From the NCBI GenBank assembly GCA_014529385.2, contig CM043943.1:103822355-103886354 (forward strand): DNA of 64,000 bases. Direction: 5' to 3'. The stretch is from Adiantum capillus-veneris. Lineage: Eukaryota > Streptophyta > Polypodiopsida > Polypodiales > Pteridaceae. Shown here piece after piece: positions 43,452 through 56,014 of this stretch. The notes under the pieces are model-generated. The model was not told the DNA's origin and made no database searches. It saw only the letters and a list, made by a program, of their open reading frames with translations. Both the position numbers and the translations under genes were made by a program. The first letter of the stretch is position 1. Each line of letters starts with the position of its first letter.

Positions 43452-44680
43452 TTAAACAATGTCGTCACAATCAAACACCGGAACCATGTCATCAACTTCT
43501 TCCATGTCTGAACATTCTGAAGCCACCTCCCACTTTGACTCACCATCACTTTGCACCTCAACAACAAGTGCCTTATGCATTTGCTTTATACCAAAACAAT
43601 GTTCAGTTGCTCTCATCGCAATTGTGGTTGGAGCATGCAACAATCTCATATTATGAAACACATGTATCAGAGCCTCAGCTTGTTTTGGTTTTAATCTATT
43701 TCTCTTCTTACTGTGTAAGAAGTCAAATGCACACCAATTTCTCTCGCAGCTTCCACTTGAAGCAGCAATCAATCATACTCTGACAGCTACGTGTTGCAGT
43801 TCTATCTTTTCTCCACCACATTGTAATTACTTTATTTATGACGTCAGTGTGCCAAGGATCACCAAACATACCAACCCTATTGGCATAGTCAACACATTTT
43901 TTACAATTGGTCCATCCATCCAAAGCTATAATGCATCCAAAAGTAGGAACATATTCCAACATTGCACGTTTGAGCGTTCTTTCTACCTCATCTTTGACTT
44001 TTTCAACATACTTTGTGCGCATTTTATTATAATCTAACATCACAAATTCTTTTTTGGTGGTGCTCATCAATGCATCTTTGAAGATAGGATTCCACACTAC
44101 ATTGAATGGAATACCACATGCGAGAAATTCTTGCGTCCACTTCAAATGTAGCATGTATAGCCACTATTTATCAAAAGCTTGATGGAGTGTTTGATCCATA
44201 GATAACCCTCTTTCAATACCATCGATACAATTTCTCTTTGGATTAGATGCGTTACTAGATGACCCGACGTCAAAGGATGGTGTACCGTGCACTCCACTCC
44301 GAAAAAAAGGATTAAAGGAATTCTGCTCTCTATACTCAGTCTCCATCGGATTCCTCTCCTCATTCATAATAGCTTCTTCATCCATTGAATCTACTCTTCC
44401 CATAGTACGATCATTTTTGCTTACCCGTTTACTTTTGTCCTCGAGGGCAGCCTTTACTTTTCATACATAATCCGGAAATATTTCATATATGTCTTGTGGA
44501 GGCAAGGTACAATGCCCGACATTGCCTGGCACTTTGAGCAAATGCTCTTTGATCCTCATAGCATTTCCACTAAACACATGGTGACAAGACTTGCACTTCA
44601 ATCGAGATGCAGTTTGTCCTGGCACTATTTCATGCACTTACGTCCATTCATGACCACGAAACCATGATGCACAAAAGAGA
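43452..44680 (-). pseudogene. hAT transposase, internally deleted
   Basis: From the N-terminal side: BED zinc finger KCKSCHHVFSGNAMRIKEHL (about 44540-44600, shifted frame), FDVGSSSNASNPKRN, DUF659 start ACGIPFNVVWNPIFKDAL (about 44070), and IIALDGWTNCKKC. After this the frame jumps to CVDYANRVGMFGDPWHTDV and then SSGSCERNWCAFDFLHSKKR (about 43700), the hAT dimerisation motif. Most of DUF659 and the RNase-H-like part between are missing, so this is a deletion derivative. The dimerisation part (43452-43772) is open to its stop. It differs from the hAT in element E. Confidence 0.83.
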
Positions 44681-44830
44681 TCTGTAAAAAATAGACAATT
44701 GTAATTTGTAAATTAATCTTGTTTATTAATCACACGTGCAATATACAATTTATTAACTGATTATGCCAAAAAATTAAAAGTACATATTCAATCGTATCCA
44801 ACAATTTTGCATTGTTATGCACATATCGTT

Positions 44831-45764
44831 CTTACACTTAGTATTTCACACGATGAGAGTGTGTGGAGTGTGTGGGAGAGAGTATACCCCTCAAGCTAGC
44901 CCTCTACTTGCATGGTGGATCCCCTTTTCTAGCTCATGCTTATGGCTCATTGGCTCTCTCAAGCCTAGCCAATCATAAGCCTTGGTCACAACTAGCAATA
45001 GAGGTAGCCTTTGGACAAGTGTCCTCATTTTCCATTGGAGAGAGAGAGCTTGAACAATGCATAAATAATTAATTCAATTGGATAAATTATCATGGGACCC
45101 CTCTAGGGATCAACCAATAGGCTTTAGGCACACTATGAGATCAACCTAGCTAGGAGCTTGACATGTGTCCCATTTGCCTCTTTGAGAAAGGGGTGCCCTT
45201 TGGGTGAGGGAGGAGCCATTCAACCCACCCCCCTACTCTTGGGAATCGCCCCCATCTTTGTAGGGCACTTGTTGACTTTCAAGAATCTCAAGCATCTTGG
45301 CCCTCTAGTGGCTTAAGCACCTCAAGAATCTTAGTCATCATGCTTGGGGCTCTCTCTCTCTCTCATGCCTCTAGCTTCAAGGGCTTGCCCCCTCCTTGTA
45401 GGGATTGGTTTTGACTTCAAGCACTTGTCTAGCTTGACCAAGCACCTTAGTCATCAAGCATCTCAAGCATAGGCCTAGCTTAACCTAAGGTCTAAGGACT
45501 TTTAACACTAACCTTTGGGGGTATTTAATAAAGCTAACACTAAGGTCTTTTAAGCTTCAATATGCACACATTGTTCTTCAATAGACCATCTCCTTGTGAG
45601 CCCTTGCTGAGATGAAACCATCTCCTTTTGCCCCCATGCTGAGTTTGGCCTAAAAACACATATCCATGTTCTAGCTCTTGTTTCCCTTTTACCTTCCCAT
45701 ATTACATGATCAGTTTAACATGATAAACTTATTTGGGTAAAGCTAGATATTAGATTTTATGACA
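44831..45764 (-). repeat. Element H 3' LTR, truncated
   Basis: 934 bp matching 54903-55922 and ending GATTTTATGACA. The outer 650 bp of the full LTR are missing; the hAT remnant at 43452-44680 lies just beyond the break. It has a short (TC) run at 45352, where the other LTR has a long compound microsatellite. Confidence 0.88.
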
Positions 45765-45779
45765 TTACCTCTCCCTTGA

Positions 45780-46640
45780 AACCATAGTCATCCTTGACTA
45801 TGAGGTAGAGAAGATAAAGTATTGGTCATTAGTCCATTTTTCATAGCGGATAGAAGATACCTTTTTACCCTACGGCATCACTCTAGAATGGATGACTAGT
45901 CCATTTGGTGTTTCGGAGATGTAGTTTCCGCAAGCATGTCTGCTCTTTAGTCCATATCATAGTTCCAAAGCAGAGTGACAAATTCTACTTGGCGTTTGAG
46001 AGACATCGTCACCACAAACATGACCTTAAGCATGCATACTACTTAAATTTGTGCATAATAAAAAGTGAATTAGTCTTATAAGACAAAAACATTCATCATT
46101 TAAAAGAAACATTTACATTTGCTTACTCTAATGTAGCATTGTAAGCATTGACAAGGTTCATATTATCCTTAAGTTGTATTCCTTGCATCCATCTAACATC
46201 TTCAAAAGGATAATTTTTGAACTTAATAAGATACCATTGGATAATCTTACCATGTCATAGTACCTTGTCCTCATGTCAAAGGATAGCTTCAAGTTGTAGC
46301 ACCTCTTCTTGATCTTCGATTTTGGGGGGGTCTTCAATAATTGAGTTTGTTGGTGGCCTCACATGAAAAGCGTTGTGTATGAGCCAATGGTTGGACAACT
46401 TGAGTTGATAAGCCATGTCATTGATTGGCTTCAAGATTTGAAAGGGAACATAGTACCTTTTTGCTAGTTTAGCATAATACATTTGATGGCCCGTAAGACT
46501 TTTACCCGTCGTTTTTCTAAATCGAGCCTCGGGCAATAATTTTCTTTGAACATTAAGGCCCTTCTATGCTTATCAATAGTAGTTTTTTGCATTTGTTGAG
46601 AGATGGATATAGCTTCCTTAATCTTTTGAAAGATTCTTGT
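45780..46640 (-). pseudogene. Element H integrase C-terminal region
   Basis: The integrase end reads TGHQMYYAKLAKRYYVPFQI, INDMAYQLKLSNHWLIHNAF and QEEVLQLEAIL (46276-46536), with DLQESFKR at 46630-46650 continuing from SLLLKVHGKIFPADECSR at 51615-51670 on the other side of element G. A chromodomain-like part follows at about 46170-46280. The tail 45780-46150 is non-coding. Confidence 0.82.
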
Positions 46641-46645
46641 AGGTC

Positions 46646-46649
46646 ACGG
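46646..46649. repeat. Target-site duplication of element G (left copy), ACGG
   Basis: ACGG precedes the left LTR and recurs at 51611-51614. The outer fifth base differs (C against A), so the original duplication may have been five bases with one change. The uninterrupted integrase frame across the site supports these borders. Confidence 0.75.
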
Positions 46650-47798
46650 TGTCAGGAGTTTTTTGGAGCAAGGAATTGCGCATATGTACATACACATGCA
46701 TGGTGCATCAAATAAAGAATTGCCCATTTTCCAGATCCAGGTGGTTACATGGGGCCCACATGTGTACAGATAGGACATCATGTACATAGTGCATCGATTT
46801 TCACTATTACTAGTACCAGTGTGTTTTTTCTATAATAATAAGGAGTTGGTAGCCGGTAAAACTTCTCGAGGAAGCTATCCGCGGGCCGACGACATGAGGA
46901 AAGCAGGTGCGTCATATGGCATCTAGTGGCGTCAGGACGGCGAATGGGGTCAATACTTGCACGCGGAGAAGTACGGGCACAACGTGGATGTTTTCTTGTG
47001 ATAATTATGCAGAAAGGTCATCATGAGGACCATATGTTGGGGCCACTTCACATGGTGGCGGGAGGCATTATTGAAAAAAATCGAGTGCCAGGTGTGCGTA
47101 TGGATGCAGCAGGGTGACAACTATGCACTACGAGGTCAGTTTTTGGCCTCTTCGGGGTCCGTTTGAGGTCATCTAAAAGGCCAAGGGTGCCCAAGTAATA
47201 AAGCTAAGTGTGGAAGCTGAAAAAACTGAGAGAAGACCAGAAAAAACGTGGAGAAGAGAGGAGGAACGGCCGTAGGTGTGTTTTTGGGGGTTTTTGGAGC
47301 CTGTTTTGGCTGTAAACTGCTCATCCGAGGTCGGATTTGAGCACTTTGACATTGTAGACTGGAGTTTTGGGCCGTTCCGGACGCGATGGCGCTGTCCATT
47401 TTTCCAAATTTCTCACTCTTTTTCTGCTGTTTTTGCTGTGTAAGTTTCTCCTATGAGCGAAGCTGTTGCTCCAGTTTGTGATTGTATCTGGTACATTTTA
47501 CCCATATTGTGTGAGCTGTTTGCCCCATTGGTGTTGGCCCAATCTCATTTGTATCTAAATATCAGAATTTCTCCTCTTTTGAGCTGAGTTTTTGGGTGTG
47601 TGTGTGTGTGTGTGTGTGTGTGTCTGTGTGGAGTGGGCAAGTGGATAGTCTCTCTCCTCGCACTCCATCGGTGTTTTCTCTGTCTCGGCCAGGTGTGTTG
47701 TGTAAGCCAAGTGGTGCCCCCTAGTGTGTGTGTGTATCCTTCCAAGAGTGTTTGTCGGGTCGTTATAGAGGCGTTCTGTGTGTTTCCTCCCGCTCACA
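46650..47798 (+). repeat. Element G 5' LTR
   Basis: 1149 bp. It contains (GT)n at about 47597-47622 and a short GT run near 47725. Partner of 50421-51610. Confidence 0.92.
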
Positions 47799-47803
47799 TT
47801 CTT

Positions 47804-47820
47804 TTGGCGCCCCCACGGAG
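47804..47820 (+). other. Element G primer binding site, TTGGCGCC type
   Basis: TTGGCGCCCCCACGGAG lies five to six bases after the LTR end. TGGCGCC sites are used by several plant gypsy lineages with tRNAs other than initiator Met. The tRNA was not determined. Confidence 0.6.
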
Positions 47821-48880
47821 TATCTTCTTTGAGTACCTTCTGCTTCGAGATTCAAGCTTTGAGATTCAGGATTACCGGTTGCAGACTATAGGTTACATGT
47901 TATAGGTTAGAGGGACAAGTACAGGTACAGGTACAGGTACAGGTGATTCACACAGGTACAGGTAGCTGGAGTACAGTGATATACTAGCAGTGATGTCACT
48001 TGCAGTTGTTGTGGGTATGCATCACTTGGCGCCTATTTGAGCGCATTGTCTGCTGGATTGTACGTTACTTGTGGAAACTGCCATTGTACGCATTTGTGGA
48101 GCCATACTTGGGTTTTATTTGGCAGTCCCAACTATTTCTGAGACTTGGTCTGGAAGATAGTCATTTCTGAGACTTGACTATACGCGATTTGCATTAGCCT
48201 TCGTGTGAGGGTTGATAGCGTGAGGTTTTATTGAGCTGGGGGATTCTCAAATGTGGAGATCCTTTTCGTGATACAGGTAGCTGGAGCACCCTTTTCGTGA
48301 CCTCGCCATAGGCTATGTACTAGTGAGTCCTATTTGATGCTCGGGTTCTATTGTTGACAGTTTATGCATACATATACAATCTATATTTTGGGTTCCTACT
48401 GCTCTACTTCTGGGAAAACTCTGTCAAAATTTTTCCAAGTTATGATGGCTGGTTTTTTGTTCTTTTAAGGCATTTATGATGTTATGCTGCTGAAATTTTG
48501 GCAAAATCAAAGGATAAGACAGGTGTGCTTTCTTGGGAGCTTCATGGTTGGCTTTAATGATGGATGATCAAAACAGACCTCAATTCACTCCTTTTCATTT
48601 AACTCAAAGAATCCAGATAAATGTTCATGTGTCCAAGAAGATTTTTTTCCAGCAGTGCATAGTCTTTATGTTCGGGCCAAGAAGATTAAGAGAGATCCTG
48701 GAATGTCCTTTGCCTGTTGTAATTCCGATGATCAACTATGAAAACTCATTTGATGTGCATGTGTTTTTCCTTATCTAAAGACAAGCTCCATTGAAGTTTC
48801 TGGGGATTGAGTAGTGAAAAGTTTTGGGTTCTTACACGTGTGTTCGAAGGGGTTCTCAAAACATTGTAACTTGGGTAGCC
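47821..48880 (+). other. Element G 5' leader
   Basis: A non-coding leader between the primer site and gag. It contains a short ACAGGT tandem repeat at about 47920-47965 and no supported reading frame. Confidence 0.6.
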
Positions 48881-49555
48881 ATGGCTTTCTCTTATCCGGA
48901 ATTTCATGGAAGAAGTGGTGAAGATGCGGAAGACTTTCTGGAGCAAGTCGAGGTGGCATGCATAAGCAACAATATGTGTGATGAGGACAAGATTTTGAGG
49001 CTATTTGGATTGCTTTTGAAAGATGAGTCCTGTGTTTGGTTCATGGATTTGGAAGCTAAAGAAGCAGTGGCTTCTTCTTATGGTTTGAGTCTTGACAAGT
49101 TTATAGAAGCTTTTTTAGAGCGTTTCCAAGTTTTTGAAGATGCAAATGCAGTATGGAATGAGCTCAATGCTCTTAAGCAAGGTTTTTGTCAAGGTGTCGA
49201 TGCATATGTACAAGGTATTACAGATTTATGGACTCGTTGGTGTGTTGCTCTTAAGGATGAGACCCCCCCTTGTTCATTGAAGAAAAGTTTTTTTGTTGAT
49301 GGTTTGTCACCTTGGTTGCGGTTCGAGGTTGAGTTGAAGAGGCCCGAGTCTTTTGAAGATGCAGTATGCATTGCAAAGCACAAGGAATGGAAGTTTAAGC
49401 GTCTTGAGGAACATGGTATCAGTACAAGTATGCATGTGCAAGATGGATTTGACATGGAAGATGAAGTTAAGCCTAAGCAGGTGAAAAGTAGCCTATCCTA
49501 TGATGTTTCTCGTTTCTTCCCAAGGTCTATTGTGAAGCGTAAAGAGGTCTTGTAG
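48881..49555 (+). CDS. Element G gag-like protein, N-terminal part
   Basis: A capsid-type protein of the retrotransposon gag family. I chose the ATG at 48881 (GCCATGGCT, good plant start context) over one 57 bases upstream, because the conserved gag fold begins with MAFSYPEFHGRSGEDAEDFL. It shows the expected pattern FxGxxxEDAxxFLxxxE, then ILRLFGLLLKDESCVWFMDL, LDKFIEAFLERFQVFEDANA and KSFFVDGLSPWLRFEVEL. The frame ends in TAG at 49553-49555, but the same frame continues at 49568 without any other stop, so the TAG may be a single mutation or a readthrough stop. No zinc knuckle is visible. Confidence 0.82.
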   Translation: MAFSYPEFHGRSGEDAEDFLEQVEVACISNNMCDEDKILRLFGLLLKDESCVWFMDLEAKEAVASSYGLSLDKFIEAFLERFQVFEDANAVWNELNALKQGFCQGVDAYVQGITDLWTRWCVALKDETPPCSLKKSFFVDGLSPWLRFEVELKRPESFEDAVCIAKHKEWKFKRLEEHGISTSMHVQDGFDMEDEVKPKQVKSSLSYDVSRFFPRSIVKRKEVL

Positions 49556-49567
49556 GTTGACAGGTTT

Positions 49568-50370
49568 ATGGAAGAGCCTAAAGAGGTGAGTAATGCTTTG
49601 GATACAAGATTGAAAAGTCTTGAAGAGGATGCATTGGCTACTTGTGTACCTTGTGATTCTGGGTGTGAGTGTGAGGTCGAGGTTATTGATGATGAGCACG
49701 TATCTTTGGATACTAGTTCCTTGGAAATTAGGGAAGAGGGCAAGGTTGAGAGCCATTTTGTGGATTTGTTGGATGTGGAGCCTGTTTTGAAGCCATATTT
49801 TGATGTATGTGCAGTGATTGAACCGATTTATGAGCATGATTGTGGTTTAGAGCAGGGATCTGTATACTTGGAGACTGATGAACCCATGCTAGAAGCTATG
49901 GATAGTTGTGCTAGCCATGATTATGATGTGGATAAAGTTATGTGTGATGATGAGTATGCTTATGATGATGAGAAGGGGTTTGGCATATATGCGTCCAATC
50001 TCAGCTATGTGGATGCCTATGCTAGGGATATGTGTGCTGCGGGGATACTTTTGTGCTTTGGATATCAACAACTCTACCTTCACGCAATGATTTTAGCTAC
50101 TTGGGTGCAGATTTGCAAGTTGTTGCTATGGCTGGTGAAGCCAAGATGCCAGGTGATGAGTCACTTGAGTTGTCTCTATCGGTTGGGTTGAATGTGGCAT
50201 GCAATATTTATGCTTTTGGCACTCCAGACAGGGCGGATGTGTTAGTTGGATATGCCTTAGGTGCATTTTGGTTGATTGGTGACAAATATATGTGTGGTGT
50301 TATGATGCTTCTTGTGAATCAGGCAATATGCCTTTGGCCTTTTGATCCAGGTGGAATGAGCATCTACTAG
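49568..50370 (+). pseudogene. Element G gag extension, acidic, unrecognised
   Basis: It continues in the frame of the gag part after a single TAG, up to about 50040-50190, where a frameshift moves the reading to another frame (LSLSVGLNVACNIYAFGTP ... ending 50370). The extension is strongly acidic and Cys/Tyr-rich (CVPCDSGCECEVEVIDDEHV, DYDVDKVMCDDEYAYDDEKG). I do not recognise a domain. It ends about 40 bases before the polypurine tract, so it fills the place pol would normally take. Confidence 0.6.
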
Positions 50371-50420
50371 TGCTGCTGCTGAGCATGAATGCTCTAGCAG
50401 GCTAGGGGGTGGGCAAATTA

Positions 50421-51362
50421 TGTCAGGAGTTTTTTGGAGCAAGGAATTGCGCATATGTACATACACATGCATGGTGCATCAAATAAAGAATTGCCCATTT
50501 TCCAGAGCCAGGTGGTTATGTGGGGCCCACATGTGTACAGGTAGGACATCATGTACATAGTGCATCGATTTTCATCGTTACCAGTACTAGTGTGTTTTTT
50601 CTACAATAATGAGGAGTTGGTAGTGCGTAAAACTTCTCAAGAAAGATATCCGCGGGCCGACGACATGAGGTAAGCAGGTGCGTCAGATGGCATCTAGTGG
50701 CGTCAGGAGGCCGAATGGGGTCAATAGTTGCACGTGGATAAGGACGGACACGACGTGGGTGTTTTCTTGTGATACTTATGCAAAAAATTCATCATGAGGA
50801 CCATACTTTGGGGCCACTTCACGTGGTGGCGGGATGCATTATTGGGAAAAACTGAGTGCCAGGTGTGCGGATGATGCAAAAAGGTGACAACTATGCACTG
50901 CGAGGTCAATTTTTGGCCTGTTCGGGGTCCGTTTGAGGTCATCTAAAAGGACAAGGGTGCCCAACTAATAAAGCTAAGTGTGGGAACTGAAAAACAAGAG
51001 AGAAGACCAGAAAAAACGTGGAGAGAAGAGGAGGAACAGCCGCAGGTGTGTTTTTGGTGTTTTTGGAGCCTGTTTTGGCCGTAAACTGCTCATCCGAGGT
51101 CGGATTTGAGCACTTTGACATTGTAGACTGGGGTTTTGGGCCGTTCCGGACGCGATGGCGCTGTCCATTTTGCCAAATTCCTCAATCTTTTTCTGTTGTT
51201 TTTGCTGTGTAAGTTTCTCCTATGAGCGAAGCTTCTGCTCCAATTTGTGATTGTATCTGGTATATTTTACCCATTTTGTGTGAGCTATTTGCCCATTGGT
51301 GTTGGCCCAAGCTCATTTGTATCTAAACATCAGAAGTTCTCCTCTTTTGAGCTGAGTTTTTT

Positions 51363-51397
<35 letters not shown>

Positions 51398-51496
51398 TCT
51401 GTGTGGAGTGGACAAGTGGATAGTTTCTCTCCTCTCACTCCAGAGGTGTGTTCCCTGTCTCGGCCAGGTGTGTTGTGTAAGCCGAGTGGTGCCCCA

Positions 51497-51548
<52 letters not shown>

Positions 51549-51610
51549 CCTTCCAAGAGTGTGTGTCGGGTTGTTATAGAGGCGCTGTGTGTGTTTTCAT
51601 CCCGCTCACA
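50421..51610 (+). repeat. Element G 3' LTR
   Basis: 1190 bp. Partner of 46650-47798. Its GT microsatellites are expanded (51364-51393 and 51499-51546), which accounts for most of the length difference. Confidence 0.92.
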
Positions 51611-51614
51611 ACGG

Positions 51615-53200
51615 CTACACTCATCGGCAGGGAAGATCTTCCCATGTACTTTAAGTAGCAAGGGACTTTTTGGTCTTCCCTCTATGATTACAAAAGGTGT
51701 CTTTCTCGTAGTACATATGGACAATATTATTGTACGCATACTCTACAAGGGGTAAGTACTTCTCCCATTGTGAGCATTGATCTACTTTTGTAACATAAGT
51801 CTTTAGTAGAAAAAGAATCATAAGATTGGCTATCTCACTTTAGCCATCCGTTTGTGGGTGATAGACTGAAAAGAAATTCAATCTTGTGCCTAAATTTTCA
51901 AAGAGACCTTTCCAGAAGGTACTAGTCACTCTAGGATCTCTATCTAATACGATGGATGTTGGCAATCCATGGTGTTTGAAAATATGTGATATGAAGAGGG
52001 TTGCCATTTGGTGTGCTTGAATAGTCTTTTTGACAGGAATAAAGTGTGCTTGCTTGTGTCAATTATTGTCCATATTCCCATATTCCCATGGATAGACTTG
52101 GGTAATCCAAAGATAAAATCCATGGATATACTTTTCCATGGAAAATTAGGGATGGGCAATGGTTGGAGTAATTTAAGTTGCTTCCCTCTATCATACTTGG
52201 TCTTTTGGCATACCAAACATTTGGAAACATACTCTTGTATGTCCACTTTCATGGTAGGCCAATAGAAGTATGTTTCTACTCCTCGAAGAGTAGGTTTAAT
52301 CCCTCGATGCCCTGCATAGGGAGGAGCATGGGATTCATACATGACTTTCTCACGAAGGGAGTGAGTAACACATAGCCTATTGCCATAGAGAAGATAACTA
52401 TCCTACAAGGTGAATGGTTCCTCTTTCTTCCCTAAGGCAAGGGCTGACATTATGTCTTTAAAATGAGGGTGTGTATCGTACTCATCTTCATGGAAGATAG
52501 ATCATTGTGCGTTGCTATAGACGTCGCATTTACCCTCGGTAGCCGCGATAGTGCATCGACCACTAGATTATGCTTACCAGCAATGTGAGCAATATGAAAA
52601 TAAAATTGCGAAAGAAAATTTTCCCACCTCATTTGTTTTTCGGAGAGCTTGGTTTGCGCCATGAAGTACTTGAGACTTTGGTGGTCCGTTTGCAAAATAA
52701 ATGGAGTCCTGAATAGATAGTGCTTCCATGTGTCTAGGGCATGTAGAATAGCTAAAAGCACTTTTTCATATATGCCCAAGACCCGTTCATCGGCATTGAG
52801 CCTTGATCGGTTCTCATATGCTTTGGCATGCCCTTCTTGAAGCAAGACTGCTTCAAGACAATCACCACAAGCATCACATTGGACCTCAAATGGCTTTGAG
52901 AGATCCGGAAGCATAAGCACTGGTTAGGAGGTAAGCTTCTCTTGAGCTTTTCAAAAGCATTTTGCTCTTTAGTAGTTCATGAGTACTTAACGTTCTTCTT
53001 TGTTAAGTCATGTAATGGTCACTTGCAAGGAATTGCTTTGCTTCACTCTCACCACCTCACATCAACTTCACAATGAACCACCTTCCTTCAGGTTGAACAC
53101 CGCCTCTTTCTGTTGTGACATCTCTCGGTTCATAATCTCTTCATTTTGGGCTCGGCTAACATGGTACCTTGTGGCTTCGCCATTCCCGCGGAGACTAGCC
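51615..53200 (-). pseudogene. Element H RNase H and integrase N-terminal part
   Basis: RNase H (52450-52920) has PDLSKPFEVQCDACGDCLEA, FILQTDHQSLKYFMAQTKL and LVVDALSRLP. The H2C2 finger (52200-52342) has PYAGHRGIKPTLRGVE and CLVCQKTKYDRGK. The integrase core entry FPWKSISMDFIFGLPKSI lies at about 52090-52150; the second Asp region is in another frame, and EFAYNN-like sequence is replaced by frame-shifted remains near 51720. Near 53130-53190 an RT N-terminal remnant (RAQNEEIMNRE) is all that is left of RT. Confidence 0.85.
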
Positions 53201-54233
53201 CACCATTGACGAGCAAAACTTTTGAAAGTGCACAACTACATGGTGTAGCTTGGAGGACTCTGTGAAGCCCTTGTCTCCAAAGGCCACGTCAAATTGCTGG
53301 ATGAAGGCCAATACTTTGTCTCAGTAGCACCAAAGGTGCCATCATAGGTGAGAAAAGAGATACTCTTTCCTCCCTCTTTGAACTTCTTAAGCTTTTGGGA
53401 CATTTTCCAAGAAGGGTGGGTAGGATTTGCGATGTCCTCTCCTCTTGTTTTCTCTAGGAGAATAACCGTTGTTTTCGTCGGAAGAGTAGTGAAGAAGAAG
53501 GAGAATAGGGTGACCTCTTTCTTGCCTTTTTCTTCCTTTTTTTCCTCTCTTCCCTTTTGGAGTGACGAGGAGAAGGACTATAAAATGATCTTTTCCTCTT
53601 GGGAGGAGTTGGGGATTGTCAAGACCGCCCTCTCTGTGGAGCCACATCTCTAGAGGAATTCAGAGATTCACTTCCTTCTCCTTCATTGGATTCCTCCTCC
53701 TCTATTATCGGAGAGAGTCTTCTTTTGGAAGTCTCAACCAAAGGCTTCCTAAGCTCTCTCTCTTCTTGGAGAGGCATGGAAATCCCATAAGCACAAAGTT
53801 GTTGGGTAACTTTGGCTTGCAAGGTAGGGTTACCCATAGCTTGTTGCAACCTAGTAACAAGATAGTTCACAAACATTTGTGCTTTGGTACCCTCAAAAAT
53901 CTTAGTTCTACTCTTCTTTAATTAATTCTCAAGTAGCCACACCCGTGGTTTAGAGACTGTTGATTGCAAAGAATAGTAGAGAGGGTCTAATATTGCCCGG
54001 TTGATAATGGTTCCCGTTGAGCTTGCTAGTAGCTCAATAATGGCTAAGCCAAAGGCAAGCCACGAGAAACTCCATTATTAAGTTTATAGTTTCCAATGGT
54101 ATACCTAGAACTTAGTCCTTTTCAATCAGGATAATAGATTCTTGTCCCACTTACCCTCTTGGAATGAATAGGTCCAACCTTTCATGGAAAACTTAAGGAC
54201 CTCTCTTCTTAAGCAAGAAAAGAGAAACAAATA
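53200..54233 (-). pseudogene. Element H gag remnant and 5' leader
   Basis: The capsid motif FKSFARQWWASLR is readable at about 53190-53240. An open frame 53619-53876 (MFVNYLVTRLQQAMGNPTLQ, then an acidic Glu/Ser stretch) is the N-terminal gag part. The region 53350-53600 has the Lys/Arg-rich complement of a Ser/Lys-rich linker. The leader 53900-54233 is non-coding. Confidence 0.7.
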
Positions 54234-54246
54234 GCTCTGATACAAA
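54234..54246 (-). other. Element H primer binding site
   Basis: The minus strand reads TTTGTATCAGAGC directly inside the LTR end CCATTACA; this resembles the tRNA-Met type site. Confidence 0.78.
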
Positions 54247-55922
<1,676 letters not shown>

Positions 55923-55970
55923 ACATGGCATCCATGGAGGAGGGGGAAGAAGCTTGGAGATTCTTGGCAT

Positions 55971-56014
<44 letters not shown>

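Larger units (their letters stand above)
46650..51610 (+). mobile_element. Element G: LTR retrotransposon with gag but no pol (TR-GAG type)
   Basis: 4.96 kb, plus orientation, LTRs 46650-47798 and 50421-51610, both TGTCAGGAG...GCTCACA. After the 5' LTR there is a TTGGCGCC-type primer site. Before the 3' LTR lies AGGGGGTGGGCAAATTA, a polypurine tract. The only coding sequence between is a gag-like frame (48881-50370); there is no protease, RT, RNase H or integrase. It must use enzymes of an autonomous relative. It is inserted in the integrase of element H. Confidence 0.88.
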
